A stretch of DNA of 64,000 nucleotides from Melitaea cinxia (Eukaryota; Arthropoda; Insecta; Lepidoptera; Nymphalidae), in the NCBI RefSeq assembly GCF_905220565.1, contig NC_059397.1, forward strand, positions 17,919,001 to 17,983,000. The letters are read 5' to 3'. Under the pieces are notes generated by a model that saw only the letters and a program-made list of their open reading frames with translations, was not told where the DNA came from and did not search any database. Each line of letters begins with the position of its first letter. The stretch's first letter is position 1. The translations under genes and the position numbers were made by a program. Below are positions 9,485 through 21,639 of this stretch, one piece after another.

Positions 9485-9590
9485 ATCCTTGGTCATGACA
9501 AACACCTGTATTACTTATACAGACGGATATGTTATAAGCGAGGATCGAACATTCAACTTTTTGCGCAGCAGTTACTTTGAGTTGATAATT
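9485..9590 (-). repeat. Degraded family E SINE head
   Basis: CATGACAAACACCTGTATTA and GCGAGGATCGAACATTCAAC resemble the minus-strand SINE head and following body, with many changes. Confidence 0.4.
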
Positions 9591-9692
9591 CATCGTATTA
9601 TATTACGGTTTGAAATATTTTTTTCTCAATGAAGAATACAACTTAATTTAAAAGACTAAGCAGAATTATTACTAGAAAAAAATAATACTTAA

Positions 9693-9945
9693 AGAAGCCA
9701 ACCGAGGTAGGGCATAGCAGGAAATTTCCTGCTCAAATCTCAAGTTCGAGGTACTAGGAAGTAAATAATACTGCTTTCAAGCGGCGTTGTGTGACCAGAG
9801 CTCCTAGGAGGAAATGGGAATAGGGTCAGCAATGTGCTTGCGATGTTTCTGGTGTTGCAGACATAAGCTACGGTAATCGCTTACCATCAGGTGAGCCGTA
9901 AGCTTTTTTGCCGACCTATTTATATTAAAAAAGAAGAGTTAGAAG
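9693..9945 (+). repeat. Family B retroposon, near complete
   Basis: Starts CAACCGAGGTAGGGCATAGC and includes the palindrome GCAGGAAATTTCCTGC. It continues through AATACTGCTTTCAAGCGG, GACCAGAGCTCCTAGGAGG and GCTACGGTAATCGCTTACCA to GCCGACCTATTTATATT and an A-rich end. It lies only about 70 bp before the TMTC exon. Confidence 0.8.
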
Positions 9946-9997
9946 TAATATATTTTATAAATAGGATATCTTATCATATTAAAAACTAAACGATAAT

Positions 9998-10011
9998 TCC
10001 ATTTGTTACAG
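9998..10011 (+). promoter_or_regulatory. Splice acceptor of the TMTC exon
   Basis: A pyrimidine-containing stretch ending TTTGTTACAG precedes the exon. The AG is at 10010-10011. It defines the exon start at 10012. Confidence 0.8.
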
Positions 10012-10372
10012 ATAGCAACATCCTCATACTACAAATGTGCAAATGTAGGAATGTGACTCTGAGAACACCAAGAACTAGTCCGAAGATGAAACGTCGCTTG
10101 ACAACAGTACGGGAAGAGCCTAAGTCTTCTAAAAGTCTATGTAACAGTGACCTAGCCATTTATACTATGGTGGTGTCTACCGCAGTGTTAAGTTATGTGA
10201 ACAGTTTGAACGGTGAATTTGTTCATGATGATATACCGGCGATTGTAACGAATGGTGACGTGGTAGGAACGAATAGTTTGAAGCAGTTGTTCCTTAATGA
10301 TTTCTGGGGAACGCCGATGGCTGATCCGAACAGTCATAAGTCCTATCGGCCACTGACGACTCTGTCTTTTAG
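10012..10372 (+). CDS. TMTC: TMTC family O-mannosyltransferase, N-terminal exon
   Basis: A single exon encoding the N-terminus of a transmembrane and TPR-repeat protein. The family resides in the ER membrane and adds O-mannose to cadherins and related proteins. From the ATG at 10035 there are 112 codons plus two bases. Residues 1-38 are basic and polar. Residues about 40-56 (LAIYTMVVSTAVLSYV) form the first membrane helix. FVHDDIPAI (62-70) holds the acidic pair typical of loop 1 in this family. FLNDFWGTP (86-94) and SHKSYRPLTTLSFR (100-113) are strongly conserved family motifs. The last codon is split by a GTAAGT donor. The seven codons upstream of the ATG are open, so coding could begin in an earlier exon. 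The TPR part and the remaining membrane helices lie outside the window or in exons I could not find. The paralogue (TMTC1/2 type versus others) is not settled. Confidence 0.88.
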
Positions 10373-10378
10373 GTAAGT
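10373..10378 (+). promoter_or_regulatory. Splice donor of the TMTC exon
   Basis: GTAAGT directly follows CTGTCTTTTAG. It leaves phase 2 (two bases of the Arg codon), so the next exon must supply one base before continuing the frame. Confidence 0.85.
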
Positions 10379-13365
10379 GATAGATTTAATTATTATTATA
10401 GTTTACTGGAAAACGTCCTTATATCATTGTAATACTTTGTGTCTTAACATTCGACGTATGTAAAATTTTGTAATTATCTCAATGAAAGTTGTTTTAGATA
10501 AAATAATTGTTTGTTCTCAAATAACAGAGAAACAGACATCAAAATCGAATAATAATAAAATAAGAACATCAATAACCTAAAAATATTTGTTGCTCAAAAA
10601 CTAATCGTAAAATGTCACTCGAATTTAAATCATCATAATATGACAAGTACCAGTTCCAAAAAAAAAAACCACCAATATTTGTTATACTAAGCAAAGAATA
10701 ATACACACAAAAACGAGTGTGCTTGAGATCACACGACTGAAGAAAAACTTCTTTAGTTCCATCTAAATTATATCTCCCTCTTAACTTCCGTTCACCTCGC
10801 TCAATCACATTTTTCGTAAGCTCTCGTCACGCATTCACCAGCTTAGTTCCTAAGTCACTCAGTACACTCGAAGTAAGAACATCCTTCTTTTTTTGAAGTC
10901 AGTTTAAAGTATCCAACTATTAAATTTGAATCATACGCAAGTTTGATAGATGGTATGCATCACCGTGATGTGAGAGGGATAACATTATACATAACACGTG
11001 GAAGGAAGGAGATAGGTGTACTTCCTCAAATAAATGGTCATAATGTCGTGTATACCCATCCATTCTTTTTCAACGTCTAGAAGTCAGCCATAAATTTTCC
11101 TCGCGAAGCCTCTATTTATCATGAGCCGCGGACTCCAAAGTCAATATATCAACACGAAGACCTTATTCATTTCGTTATAAAATCTTATTTAAATTTTATT
11201 ATCCTGTACTAATAGGAATTAATTGCTACATTTACTGTGGAATCTTTAATATCTTGTAAGGCATCGTTGATTACTATTGGGTTATTATTGGTTTAGGGAT
11301 GAAGGGGTTAAACACAGGGTAATCACCGAGAACTTTATCAAGTGTCCTTGTATCGAAAATTTGTCTTGTAATTTACGCCTAAGGGTGGAATTTTGAAATA
11401 AATATTTTCTATTTCTATTAGAAGAGAATATTAAACAAATTACTTACACGTCATCTGGAGTAGGAAAAAAACATTGTCTAGTAATTTATGATATATTCTT
11501 TAATTTATATTTTTTTTTTGAAAAATATAGAACAAATCTAATAAGAAAGGATGACCGCTTCAATGTACACAGCCGAATATAAATTTTGAAGGATTTTCCT
11601 GTAATACTTGGGTTACCTTACAATGTTATTCCTTACCGCCTAAGATGATGATTTTAGAAAAAGATATTTAGTTGTTTACTGGCGTGACGTCAGTAAAGAT
11701 TACATTTGATTGAATGCGTTACATACTTTGTATTAAGAAGTTTTTGAAACTATAAAAAAATGTCCAGTGTTTTTATTATGTTATAAATCGATTCGTTTGA
11801 TTTTAATTTAGTCATTAGCATGAACTATTTAGTAAATAATTTGTCGTGAATAAACTCTTGACTAATTTATTCATTGTAATTAACTGTCACAGAGCTGATT
11901 TTCATTATATTATTTATTTTGATTTGCATCAACAAAATATTTATAGTGAATACTATATTTATTTTCTGTGAAATATTTTGTCAATTTCTCTGTAAGTGAC
12001 ACCAGTAAGTAGTAAGGTACGGAACTTTTGGGATCACATTTTTAGCCACAATTAAAGTTTATTACGTGTAGAGTACAGACTGTACACGGTAAATAAATTT
12101 GTAGACATATATTCATTTGACACGAACAATCTAAACATTTGAAAAAACTGAACTTTAATATTAAAGATAAAAAATATTTAAATATTATACACTCTATGCA
12201 ACATTTTTTGCGCTACAGCTTCCAGCGTTTTGATCTCGTATTTTTTATCGAGTCACATCTTTTTGCAAGTCAGGCCTGCGATGTCAGCTCTTAATGTAAT
12301 AATATTCATGTACATATACATATCATTGTATACAAGCTATACTGATTTCGTTTGATATCACACTTTGACTTTTATTCCCTCATAGGGAACTAAACGGAAT
12401 TTTGAATAAAAAAAAAATGTATAGTGTTCCCTAACTTTTAACATATATACAAGTCATACCGGTTTCATTCAAATCAATTTCATAATGGTGGCATGATACG
12501 CAACCAAAATAGAGACAGCCAGGCCAATCAAAACGATAAAAATTAATTGGTGCTATTAATTTTGGTATTATCGATTTGGTCTTCATCTGTACCGATTATA
12601 CAGTTATCTCCAAAATTTTTCAAAATATCTGTCATTTTCATGTCAATAATCAATTATAGTTTTATCATAAGTATGGGTAAACTAGCGTCTGATACAAATA
12701 CATAAATAAAACTTTGCAAACACGTTTGTGTTATAGTGGTAATACGTTTCCGAGTTGAAATATGTTACCTACAAACAACAAACTTACTTGATAGAGTTGA
12801 TCGCTGACGATAAAATTGCAGATTGAATATTTATCAATAAGTAAATTACTTCAATACTTGAGATACACATCAACTTTGCAAATGTATCGCAAAATGTTAT
12901 ATAAACGCATACTTGTGTCTTTAAGTTGAAAAGCCTGCGGCTCGACAAGGAAGTCGTGGAGTTGATTCCATGCCAAACATTTGTATCAGGAATTTCTAGA
13001 AGTTTCTCAGTAGAATCTAAGTTTCGGTAACTGCTCGACACGTGTGTATTCAACTTGAATGAGTTATCGACAAGTTTATCTTAGATGTTTGGTTTGAATC
13101 ACCACTCGGCGACTAGATCAGTTTGTAAATATTTTCTCTATTCTGTTGTCGTGTTTCGTTTGTTTTCAGTTTAAGATCTGTTAAACGAGATAATTAAATT
13201 TTTGCTATATGCTTTGAGTGATGCTTGTTTCTGATCGATCTGGGGAGATACTTGTATTGTTGTGTTTATTAGGAATAGTCCAATATAGTAATCTCATGAC
13301 ATGTTTTACTACATGACTTTATGTCTTGAAGAGGGCGCCATAGTCACATATGATGTGATACCATA
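10379..13365. other. TMTC intron, mostly unique
   Basis: Apart from a family J element at 10727-10895 no repeat or coding exon was recognised. Two similar blocks, TATACAAGCTATACTGATTT near 12331 and a TATACAAGTCATACCGGTTT-like block near 12447, hint at an old local duplication. Open frames are short and have no recognisable motifs. Confidence 0.4.
10727..10895. repeat. MITE-like family J copy
   Basis: Left end CACGACTGAAGAAAAACTTC, middle block CGTTCACCTCGCTCAATCAC and CTCTCGTCACGCATTCACCA, right end GAAGTAAGAACATCC. It is closest to 36190-36365. Confidence 0.55.
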
Positions 13366-14086
13366 TCACTACATAGTATAAAACAAAGTCGCTTTCTCTG
13401 TCCTTATGTCCCTATGTATGCTTAAATCTTTAATACTACGCAACGGATTTTGATGCAGTTTTTTTTTAATAGATAGAGTGATTAAAGAGGAAGGTTTATA
13501 TGTATAATAACATCCATTAAATAGTGGAGAAATACTGTTATTGTTGAGGTTTCTAATGTGATGTCGTAAATAATTACATTTTTTCCGCTTACATTGCAAA
13601 CGCAGCCTGAACCCTACGAGATTTATCAAAATGATGTACTAAGTATTGTACACATTGAAAAGGTCTACAGAAAACTCCGCTATGGTATATATGTCTATCT
13701 CTTATGAATATCCCACAATAACATTTTTTTGTCATTTACTTTTTACGACAAGTAATGGCTAATTTTCAAAGCGATTTTAACCAATACAGCATTAATCCTT
13801 ATCTAATTAAATACCTTAAATACATTGCTGGTTTAATATAGATCTATATGGCTCTGTACAGCATATGATTTAAACAAATATTTTCCAAGATATTACAGAT
13901 TTAAAAATTGCGGTACGTAGCGTTTGCGGCGGTTCCGGCCGGCTTTTACTGTAAAGTTAACGCGTGCGGGCCACGGGCAGTAATGAATAAATCAAAACTG
14001 CTGGATCGATTTTAATAATTTTTTCAGTGAATAACATAGGCTATAATTATATTTTATACCCGTGCGAAGCCGGAGCGGGTCGCTAG
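13366..14086 (+). mobile_element. Non-autonomous Helitron (copy 1)
   Basis: Starts TCACTACATAGTATAAAACA and ends GGAGCGGGTCGCTAG at 14086. It is flanked by A (13365) and T (14087). Near the 3' end CCCGTGCGAAGCCGGAGCGGG can fold into a hairpin, as expected for Helitrons. Internal blocks include CGCAACGGATTTTGATGC and TAACATCCATTAAATAGTGG. A second copy in the opposite orientation is at 52007-52765 with identical termini. No Rep or helicase sequence is present, so it would need proteins from an autonomous relative. Confidence 0.8.
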
Positions 14087-15278
14087 TTACTTATAACCAG
14101 CGGACAATTAAAACGCTCCTAATGATAGCTCATTTATCTACATGTAAGTAGCAGTTTACAGGTACTAAAATTATAACCCTTTTTGCTTATACCGTAGTCG
14201 AGTAAAAATAATTTTGCAAGAGTTTTAGACGTGCTTTTTGTATCATGTTAATAAATAAATACGTAAATGCGTACAAGACAATTTTTAATTAAAATTATAC
14301 TACGTAGTAGGTTCTGGAAACAAATTTAATTATATTAATATATATGGAAATTAAGTATTTCCAAAATAATATAATATAAAATTTATCAAAACTGTACACA
14401 AAACAATTAATCCTCCGAACAAAACAACACATAACGTTAAAACTAGCAGATGGAAAGAGATAGCTCACAGCGTAACATAAATTTTATTATTTATTTTCCA
14501 TTAGAATATACGTTAGTAAATAAGAGCTATTTTCGCTTGAAAGCTAAAAAAGCACCTACGTAATAAATTATGATAACGTGTGACATCCATGCAAGCAAGA
14601 ATCATTCTTATCGCTTGCCGAATTTGCGCATCATGAAATTTGTATTTATGGCGCTTTTGGACACTAAATTTTAACGAATTGTCATTTTAATCTCGCGCGT
14701 TACACATCAGAGGGTTCGAAACTAAAAATAAATAACGTTTAAACGAAATGTATCAACGCCAAGACTGTTGCTCAATAGCTTTAAAATTGGCTGTGAGCTT
14801 TTATAGCCTAAGTAAAGTAAATTTGGTAAGTTTGATTGAAGATTTGAGGCTTAAACTCTTTAACGATTATCAAGCCTTATTATTCCTAATTATCTTAGGC
14901 GACATTTTGTCTCTAAATAATAATAGGTCAGGGAAGTAGTCTTTACGTATTTTATATTAAAAAGTTGCAATAAAATGGTTATATTGTTTGTAATTGGCTG
15001 GTTTTAATATTACAAAAAATGGGTGATTCTAACAAAAAAAAAAAAAAAAAACGTTACATTTTTACTGTTTTACTTAAATATGTTCGGAGTTTGAATAATT
15101 TACATTTGTGAATCAAGTGCGAAGAAAAACCGCCGAAAATTTTATCCGCTCACTTGACCTAATATTATTACTCATGTTCGTTAGTATAAGACTGCTGATC
15201 ACGTTGGAGACCTGTGATCGTCATTAATAAACCCTCTGATGACAGTTAGTAGACAGTTAGTTAGCTTTGGTACAGATA
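14087..15278. other. TMTC intron, unique
   Basis: No exon or repeat was recognised. An A run lies at 15036-15050. Confidence 0.4.
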
Positions 15279-15279
15279 A

Positions 15280-15376
15280 ATAAATAAATATCTACACAAT
15301 ATACACACGTCGTCTGTTCCTAAAGTAAGCAACTTAATGCTTGTTTTATGTAACAGCCGACTGGTATAGCTACATT
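15280..15376 (-). repeat. Family D SINE, 3' part
   Basis: AAATATCTACACAATATACA, CGTCTGTTCCTAAAGTAAGC and GTAACAGCCGACTGGTATAG match the family D 3' block. The tRNA-like head is absent. Confidence 0.6.
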
Positions 15377-15794
15377 TTTTTCAGATGTTTGTTTTATTTG
15401 TTTTTCTTTATTTTTTTTTTAAATAAAAACCACTAACAGATTAACACGTTGAAAAAATTACAATGAGTTATACGATTAGACATTCAGTATACTTTTAAGT
15501 TCTCTTAAAGGCAGTTGCGCTTCAGACAAGCATGTCTTGTGATTATTCTAAAAAATTTAAATATTTTATACGCCTTTGTTTAGATATTAGATTTTTACAC
15601 CAAAATCAATTTATTCAAATATACTTCAAAAGCACCTTCGAGTCGCCAATTTAAATATTAAAATTTTAATTTTTGTTAAAAGTAAAGCTACCACCAATTC
15701 GGAATTTAGATTTTGCAGAAAAGACTCAGCAAGAATCTCCACAGTTACTCTTTTGAAAAATAATACATAAACTGTGTTTTAATAAACAATAATA

Positions 15795-16105
15795 GTGTTT
15801 GCTAGCAAACGAAAAAAAACCACTTAATTACCTACATCGATAAGTAATAATGTACTATACACATACAGACGAAAAAAATTAACAAGCGCACTAGTCGTCA
15901 CTACGATTTTCGAATGTTCTCTGGGATACCACCAATAGATCCTGGTTTCCTTATCACGGTACCACCCTTGGGATATCTTATTTCCAACAGAAGTAGAATT
16001 ATCAAAATCGGTTCATAAACGACGAAGCTATCTGCGAAAATACATAAAAAAATATATATAGTCGAATTGAGAAACCTCCTCTTTTTTTGAAATTGGTTAA
16101 AAATT
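15795..16105. repeat. Family K repeat copy
   Basis: Contains the block AAAATCGGTTCATAAACGAC, then AATTGAGAAACCTCCTC and TTTTTTTGAAATTGGTTAAA. Its other end reads TGTTTGCTAGCAAACGAAAA. Related copies are at 25970-26218, 45718-46000, 51848-53042 (split) and 59648-59757. Edge sequences recur, but no convincing terminal inverted repeats were found, so the class is not assigned. Confidence 0.55.
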
Positions 16106-16880
16106 GGTAATATCTTGCATGAAGTACAGCGTCAGCGTATCAGCGTACCTAAGTCATAAATTCAATAAATGTCCTTTGTCAAATCAAATCAATATATTGG
16201 CGGCAGTAATTATTTGTAATTATTGAAAATGAATCCTGCTTAAAATAAGTGTGTTTATTTCAGAAAACAATTTTGTTTTATAATTACTGATAATTATTTA
16301 AGTGTTATGGTTTAAGGATTTCTTTTCTACAAGTTCAAAATAAGTATAACATTTTTTTTATCAATATTGTATTAACTATGTAGAATAATAGAACATGACT
16401 TTTGTAATAAAATATCACTTCATAATATAACTTAAATACCCTTCCAAGTAATATATAACATTATTTTTTATATATAGACTAATACACCGCACTTAATAGA
16501 GTGACTTTTTCCAATTTCCGCACTGTTTCCGCGGATCAAGTAATCTTTTCTCAGTGACCGGTTCATTTCCAAAAGAAAACGTATTTATTTTATATATTTT
16601 GATTTAAAAAAATATAGATCAAAATATTTCTATATTAATTTTAAAATATAGACGTAGAATTGCTATTACAGTTAATTTTAAGTAAAATAAGCTTTATGCT
16701 TATTTTAGTTACAAGTTTGATGGTTTTAAGATTTAAGTTCGTTTCGTTTTTCTATTATTTTGTAGATTTATAATTGTTATGGAAAATACGAAAGTAAGAG
16801 GAAATTGGTTGTGACGGAATCCAAACCACATTACTACTTATTAAAGTGGTTGAAATCGAATGCGTGTAGTCGGTTCACAT
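16106..16880. other. TMTC intron, unclassified
   Basis: No exon or repeat was recognised. Confidence 0.35.
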
Positions 16881-16881
16881 A

Positions 16882-17214
16882 TCATCATTATTTCAGCCTA
16901 TCGCAGTCCACTGCTGGACATAGGCCTCCCATAAACATCCCGGTTTTCCGCAGTCCCCATTCAGTCCTCACACGCGATACCACCACGCTGGGCAAGCAGG
17001 TCGGTGTCAGCAGAGCTTTGTCGCACCGAAGATACTTCTTCCCATCTCTGGACTAATACTATTTACAAGCTTGCCCGTGGATAGTTATCCCGACATCAGT
17101 CGGCTTCTATTGTTCCAAGTTCGTAGTGGAACTTTATCATCCCTTAGTCGCCTCTTACGTCACTCACGGGAGAAGGGGTCGCTATATTCTACTCTACCGT
17201 AGCCACACGGCAAG
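16882..17214 (-). repeat. Family A copy (A3), inverted partner of A4
   Basis: Begins with the reverse of the TGA tail (ATCATCATTATTTCAGCCTA) and ends CCGTAGCCACACGGC. Compared with A4 it has a different middle (CATCCCGGTTTTCCGCAGTC near 16936) and many substitutions, so it is older. Confidence 0.75.
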
Positions 17215-17391
17215 TAATATTTGTTTACATACAAATATATGGTTTTCAATATACTATTTTCTTTAATTGTCTGCCTAAAAGATACCACAGAAATTATGAC
17301 GATCTCATTATGAACCCTGGATGTATTCAACAGCAGTCCTCAATATCTGTTTGTAAATTAGGTGTTTTGAGGCTGCTACTCGTAATTAGTT

Positions 17392-17722
17392 CTGTGTGGC
17401 TACGGCACTAAAGAATTTAGCCACCCCCTCTCTTCCCGTGGGTGTCGTAAGAGGCGACTAAGGGATAACAAGGTTCCACAACCACCTTGGAACTTAAGAA
17501 GCCGACCGATGGCGGGATAGCCATCCAACTGCTGGCTTTGAAATACACAGGCCGAAGACGGGCAGCAGCGTCTTCGGTGCGACAAAACCAGTACTGCGGT
17601 CACCAACCCGCCTGCCCAGCGTGGTGACTATGGGCAAAACACATGAGTTCACGTTATTTTTGGCGTAAACTTGTGGAGGCCTATGTCCAGCAGTGGACTG
17701 TATAGGCTGTAATGATGACTCG
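17392..17722 (+). repeat. Family A copy (A4), full length
   Basis: Runs from CTGTGTGGCTACGGCACTAA to GGACTGTATAGGCTGTAATG. The open frame on its minus strand at 17400-17606 (68 codons) is intact. Its 3' end is nearly identical to 61288-61424, so these copies belong to the same young subfamily. Confidence 0.85.
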
Positions 17723-17913
17723 TAATTAGTTATAAAATATTGTATTGGAATTTGAGGAGATTTATTGCAACTCCACTGAGATCAGCGTTTTGTTTTAGGT
17801 TATGACTAAACTTCCTTTTGAGCATTTATGATATACTTTAATAGAAATACGTGAACAAATGTAGCTATGTATATTACTAAATTTATTTTTATCCATCGTA
17901 TTGATGTAATAAT

Positions 17914-17935
17914 AACACACACACACACACACACA

Positions 17936-18008
<73 letters not shown>

Positions 18009-18009
18009 T
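17914..18009. repeat. (CA)n followed by (TG)n palindromic microsatellite
   Basis: A long CA run with one AGAC interruption leads through CATATGTATATG into a TG run, making an imperfect palindrome of about 95 bases. Confidence 0.9.
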
Positions 18010-18446
18010 ATGTTGAAACCGAAGAGAATCACATTAAACCACCTCTAAAACTTGTACCTTCTAATAGAATAAGGATAAACATGTATCAAAAAGATGAGAA
18101 TTATAAAATTTATATAAAATGTTTATTGTAGAAACTGTCTCAAGTATAAATGGACAGTTTCCGTCGACCAAATAAGATTACAGTCCTGCGGAAGACCCTA
18201 CAAGTTTTTCGAGAAAGCCTACCCGTGTAATCCGATTTCGGCAACGTTTCTTGCTTTCATAATATCAACAATTTTGTAGTTTTCTTTGTGATTCTAACGA
18301 ATGTAATGGCAGAGTGGACTCGGTATGAAAACATCTAGTTTACTAATTTATATGATTTTATCAAAACATGTAGGCAAGGAGGACTTAGATTTATTAGTTA
18401 AATATTTACAATTAGTGACAAAAGAAGACAAAAAAAAAATAATAAT

Positions 18447-18735
18447 AATTGACTGAGGTAGGGTAGACTAGAAAATAGTCTGCTCAAAATCTGGAGCAAC
18501 CCAACTAGGGCAGTGCCTCGATTTTACATAAGATCACAGCCAAATAATACTGCTTTCAAACTGTGTTGAGTTCTTGTGGTGAGTAAGGTGACCAGAGTTC
18601 CTAGGGGATTGAGGATAGGATTGGCAACGCGCTTGCGATGTTTATGGTGCAGGCGTCTATAGGCTTCGGTGATCGCTTACTATCAGGTGTGCCGTACGCT
18701 TGTTTTCCGACCCATTTGCTTAAAAAAGAAAAATT
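18447..18735 (+). repeat. Family B retroposon, near complete
   Basis: From TTGACTGAGGTAGGGTAGAC through CAACCCAACTAGGGCAGTGC, CAAATAATACTGCTTTCAAA and GGCTTCGGTGATCGCTTACT to TTTTCCGACCCATTTGC and an A-rich end. It is diverged from the consensus throughout. Confidence 0.75.
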
Positions 18736-19870
18736 CGAATATTTTCTATTATTGATATTAAAGTTTCGTGTATTTTATTTTTGTTGTTTTACCGTATCTT
18801 GTAAAATATTTATTATTATTATTATTGTATAGGCTTAACGAAAGAGTTCCCCAGACGAAAAAATATTTTATTGTACAAAATTGAACTATGAACATTAAAG
18901 ACATTTTGAATATTTTACCGACATAACCTGTAACGGTTTCACAATAGTATACAACTAGCCAATCCGTACCCACTCCATGGGGCGTTTATTATTATTTTTG
19001 TAATAAAAATGTATAGTAAAGTTTTCATCTTGCTCGCATTTCTCAAACTTGATTTACATATACTATTATTTTCATTGATTTTTTTGTTCAATAACAATAA
19101 AATATAGCGTATATTACTCCTGAATAGTGTAGCTTTCTGGTAGTGAAATAATTTTTATGATCGGATCAGTATTTGCGAAGATTACCTCTTACAAAAAAAG
19201 TTAGAAACTTTACCTTTTTTTAATATTAGTATAGATATATACCTACATCATTCGATCCAACAATTACAAACGTCAATTATGTAGCTTATAAAATTTTACC
19301 AAGCAAGGTCGGTAATTAAAGCAATCGAACACTGAAATTTACATTGTATCGTTTAAACACTGTTCCTATTGATTTTGCCCTGTTATTATTAGTGTAATAA
19401 CACGTGTATATTAAGATGGTATCTTACTACCTCACATAGTATTATGGTGTTAAGTCCTATCAATTGTGGCGCGTAATTACTGAAGGCCTTTGTTAGCCTC
19501 AAACAATGGTATAAATCCGCTTTGAAATAATAATGTCTAAGTGATATGTATGAAACAATATCAAGGTCTTCGGCGTAACTATTTAGCGTTTGATTACCTA
19601 TTGGAAATATCGTATTTCATAAATTGTACGTTTTGTTATATTATTTGTGAGCAAAATGACTAAATGTTAATTTTATCACGAGTGTATTTAGACTCGCGTG
19701 TCGTAATTAAACGTAAATTTTAAATTTGAAAAAGCCAAATAATAAAAATACACATTAATCGTAATATGTGTATATTTATTTAATTATTATTCTTATTAAC
19801 TGCTTAATTTTATTGTAAATTGGTTAAGAATTCGGTCATTTTGATTATAATTCTGTGATTTTGTTCTTGA
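18736..19870. other. TMTC intron with a family H fragment
   Basis: The bases at 19075-19170 match 4000-4050 (TTCAATAACAATAAAATATA, then ACTCCTGAATAGTGTAGCTT). The rest is A+T-rich and unclassified. Confidence 0.4.
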
Positions 19871-20035
19871 CGCCGCGTTGGCGCAACGGTCACGGCACTG
19901 GTTTGTGGCTGTTGCGCTCGCGTTTGCGGGTTCGATCCCCGCACATGGCAAACATTTGTATTGGCTGAGCGTTTGTGATTGTGTGTTGCCGAACCCCCGA
20001 CACAGGATATAATCCTACTAGGGGGCGTTGAATGT
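19870..20035 (+). repeat. tRNA-derived SINE (second E subfamily)
   Basis: The head has a good A box region (GTTGGCGCAACGGTC) and B box (GGTTCGATCCCCGC), then GGCAAACATTTGTATTGGC. The body CGACACAGGATATAATCCTA and the end GGGGGCGTTGAATGTGAAG differ from 5310-5641 but match 60110-60300. So two SINE subfamilies share one tRNA-like head. Confidence 0.7.
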
Positions 20036-20397
20036 GAAGAATTATTATTATTTATTTACCTTGCTGACCGAATATACACTAAAGAATATCGATACACTCT
20101 CTAAGTGTGAGTGTACATACACAAACTATGATCATATAGCCGATCTAATAATGTGCCGTTAAGTTTCAACCCAACTCAAGATGATCGATCTCTAATTCGA
20201 TTAACTATCTACGCTTAAAGTTTCCTAATTACTTGTTAACTTGACACTCTTGGATTAATTGCAGTATCGAAACAGAAATTCCACTATTGTAACTTATAGC
20301 CTTTAAATTATTTAGACTCTTTAGGGTATTTAATAGGGTAAAAATGTTACCCTTTATATTATGACGCACTATTTATTTCTTATATTTTTTTGCTTTT

Positions 20398-20470
20398 TTA
20401 ACCGACTTCAAAAAATGAGGAGCTTCTTAATTCGTTTGTATTTTTATGTGTGTTACCTCATGAATTTGTA
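20398..20470. repeat. Family K end fragment
   Basis: TTTTTAACCGACTTCAAAAA and TGTGTGTTACCTCATGAATT match family K edges. Confidence 0.45.
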
Positions 20471-20486
20471 CCGAGTGTATTGTTTT

Positions 20487-20602
20487 TTTTATACTACTAG
20501 GTCGGCAAATCACCGTATAGTAACCGTATAGTACCTGATAGTAAGCGATTACCGTAGCTTATAGACGCTTTCAATACCAAAACCATCGGGGACGCGTTGC
20601 CA
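20487..20602 (-). repeat. Family B 3' half, diverged
   Basis: TAGGTCGGCAAATCACCGTA, GTAAGCGATTACCGTAGCTT and ACGCGTTGCCAACACT. It contains a local duplication of ACCGTATAGTA. Confidence 0.65.
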
Positions 20603-20974
20603 ACACTACAAAATGAATTTTCGACTTTCAAAATAAATTCACAGTTTGACAAAGACACAATCATACAAAAGAAAATATGAACTTCTAAATTTAGTTTAAA
20701 TGTCTCATAATTTCCTAACTATACGTACATTATAAGTTAGATGGCGTTCTGCTTTACTGACATTTAATCTAAAAGGTCATCCCTCCCCCAACTTCGAACG
20801 GTAATATTTATTAGACTAAAACTAAAACACTTCGATTAAGTTCTTACGATAATTCAATTTGTATGATAAAAAATTGCCATGACTTGAATTCAACACGTTA
20901 GAATTATTTGTTTGTTAATAAATACGCGATTGTATTTTACGTCATTTCCACGTCAATGATCACGATTCAACCAA

Positions 20975-21115
20975 TAGGTATATAGATCCCACTGCTAGGC
21001 ATAGGCCTCTTTCTCCACATAGGAGAAGGATCCGAGCTTAATCCTCCACGCTGACGTGACGGATATGTTCCCTAATATGAGTAACGATCACTATCAGGTG
21101 TTTATACCGCGTTAC
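20975..21115 (-). repeat. Family E SINE, 3' part
   Basis: GATCCCACTGCTAGGCATAG, CTCCACATAGGAGAAGGATC, and TATGAGTAACGATCACTATC match the 3' half of 5310-5641. It breaks off after CAGGTGTTTAT. Confidence 0.65.
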
Positions 21116-21149
21116 AACATTGCCACGTTATGATATATTAATTTCTCAA

Positions 21150-21260
21150 TTAAAAAAAAAATCAAAATCAAAATAGTTTATTTAACTGTAAAGATACACA
21201 TCACATAAAAGGAACAGTGATTCCCACACTAGGCAATACCTGTGTCGTGGAATTCAACAA
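21150..21260 (-). repeat. Family G LINE 3'-end fragment
   Basis: An A-rich start with TCAAAATCAAAATAGTTTAT, followed by CACACTAGGCAATACCTGTG. A similar arrangement occurs at 54700-54790. It reads as a minus-strand 3' UTR with a T/A-rich tail; the clade is not assigned. Confidence 0.4.
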
Positions 21261-21639
21261 TAAAAATAAATAATTACCAGGCGTAGTGCGGCTTAAGATG
21301 ATATATTTGTGTATTTTTCTTATAGGCTATATATAATACGTATAATCAATATATATATGTATATTTAAAAAACACAAATGATAAAATTTTGGTCTTTTCG
21401 AGCTTATACTGACTATCATGTATATTTATGACGTGATGGAATGTATATCGTCCAGTGTGACGATAGTTCTACTTACAAAGAGATATGGCAAGCACCAAAG
21501 ATCAACGCGCGAAAGTTTACCTGTTGCGAACAAGAAAATAGTAAATATACAAAAGTAAATAGTAAGACAAAATAGTAAACGTACTAACATAGAATAGATT
21601 TTTTGTATTGTTGTTCATCAAATTCACGTGTATTATACA

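Noticed and set aside
17914..18009. CRISPR-like or satellite array
   Set aside because: Simple dinucleotide runs without spacers. No CRISPR array is present in the window.
19870..19950. Possible tRNA gene with good A and B boxes
   Set aside because: The head is followed by a SINE body shared with 60110-60300, and the anticodon arm is not convincing.
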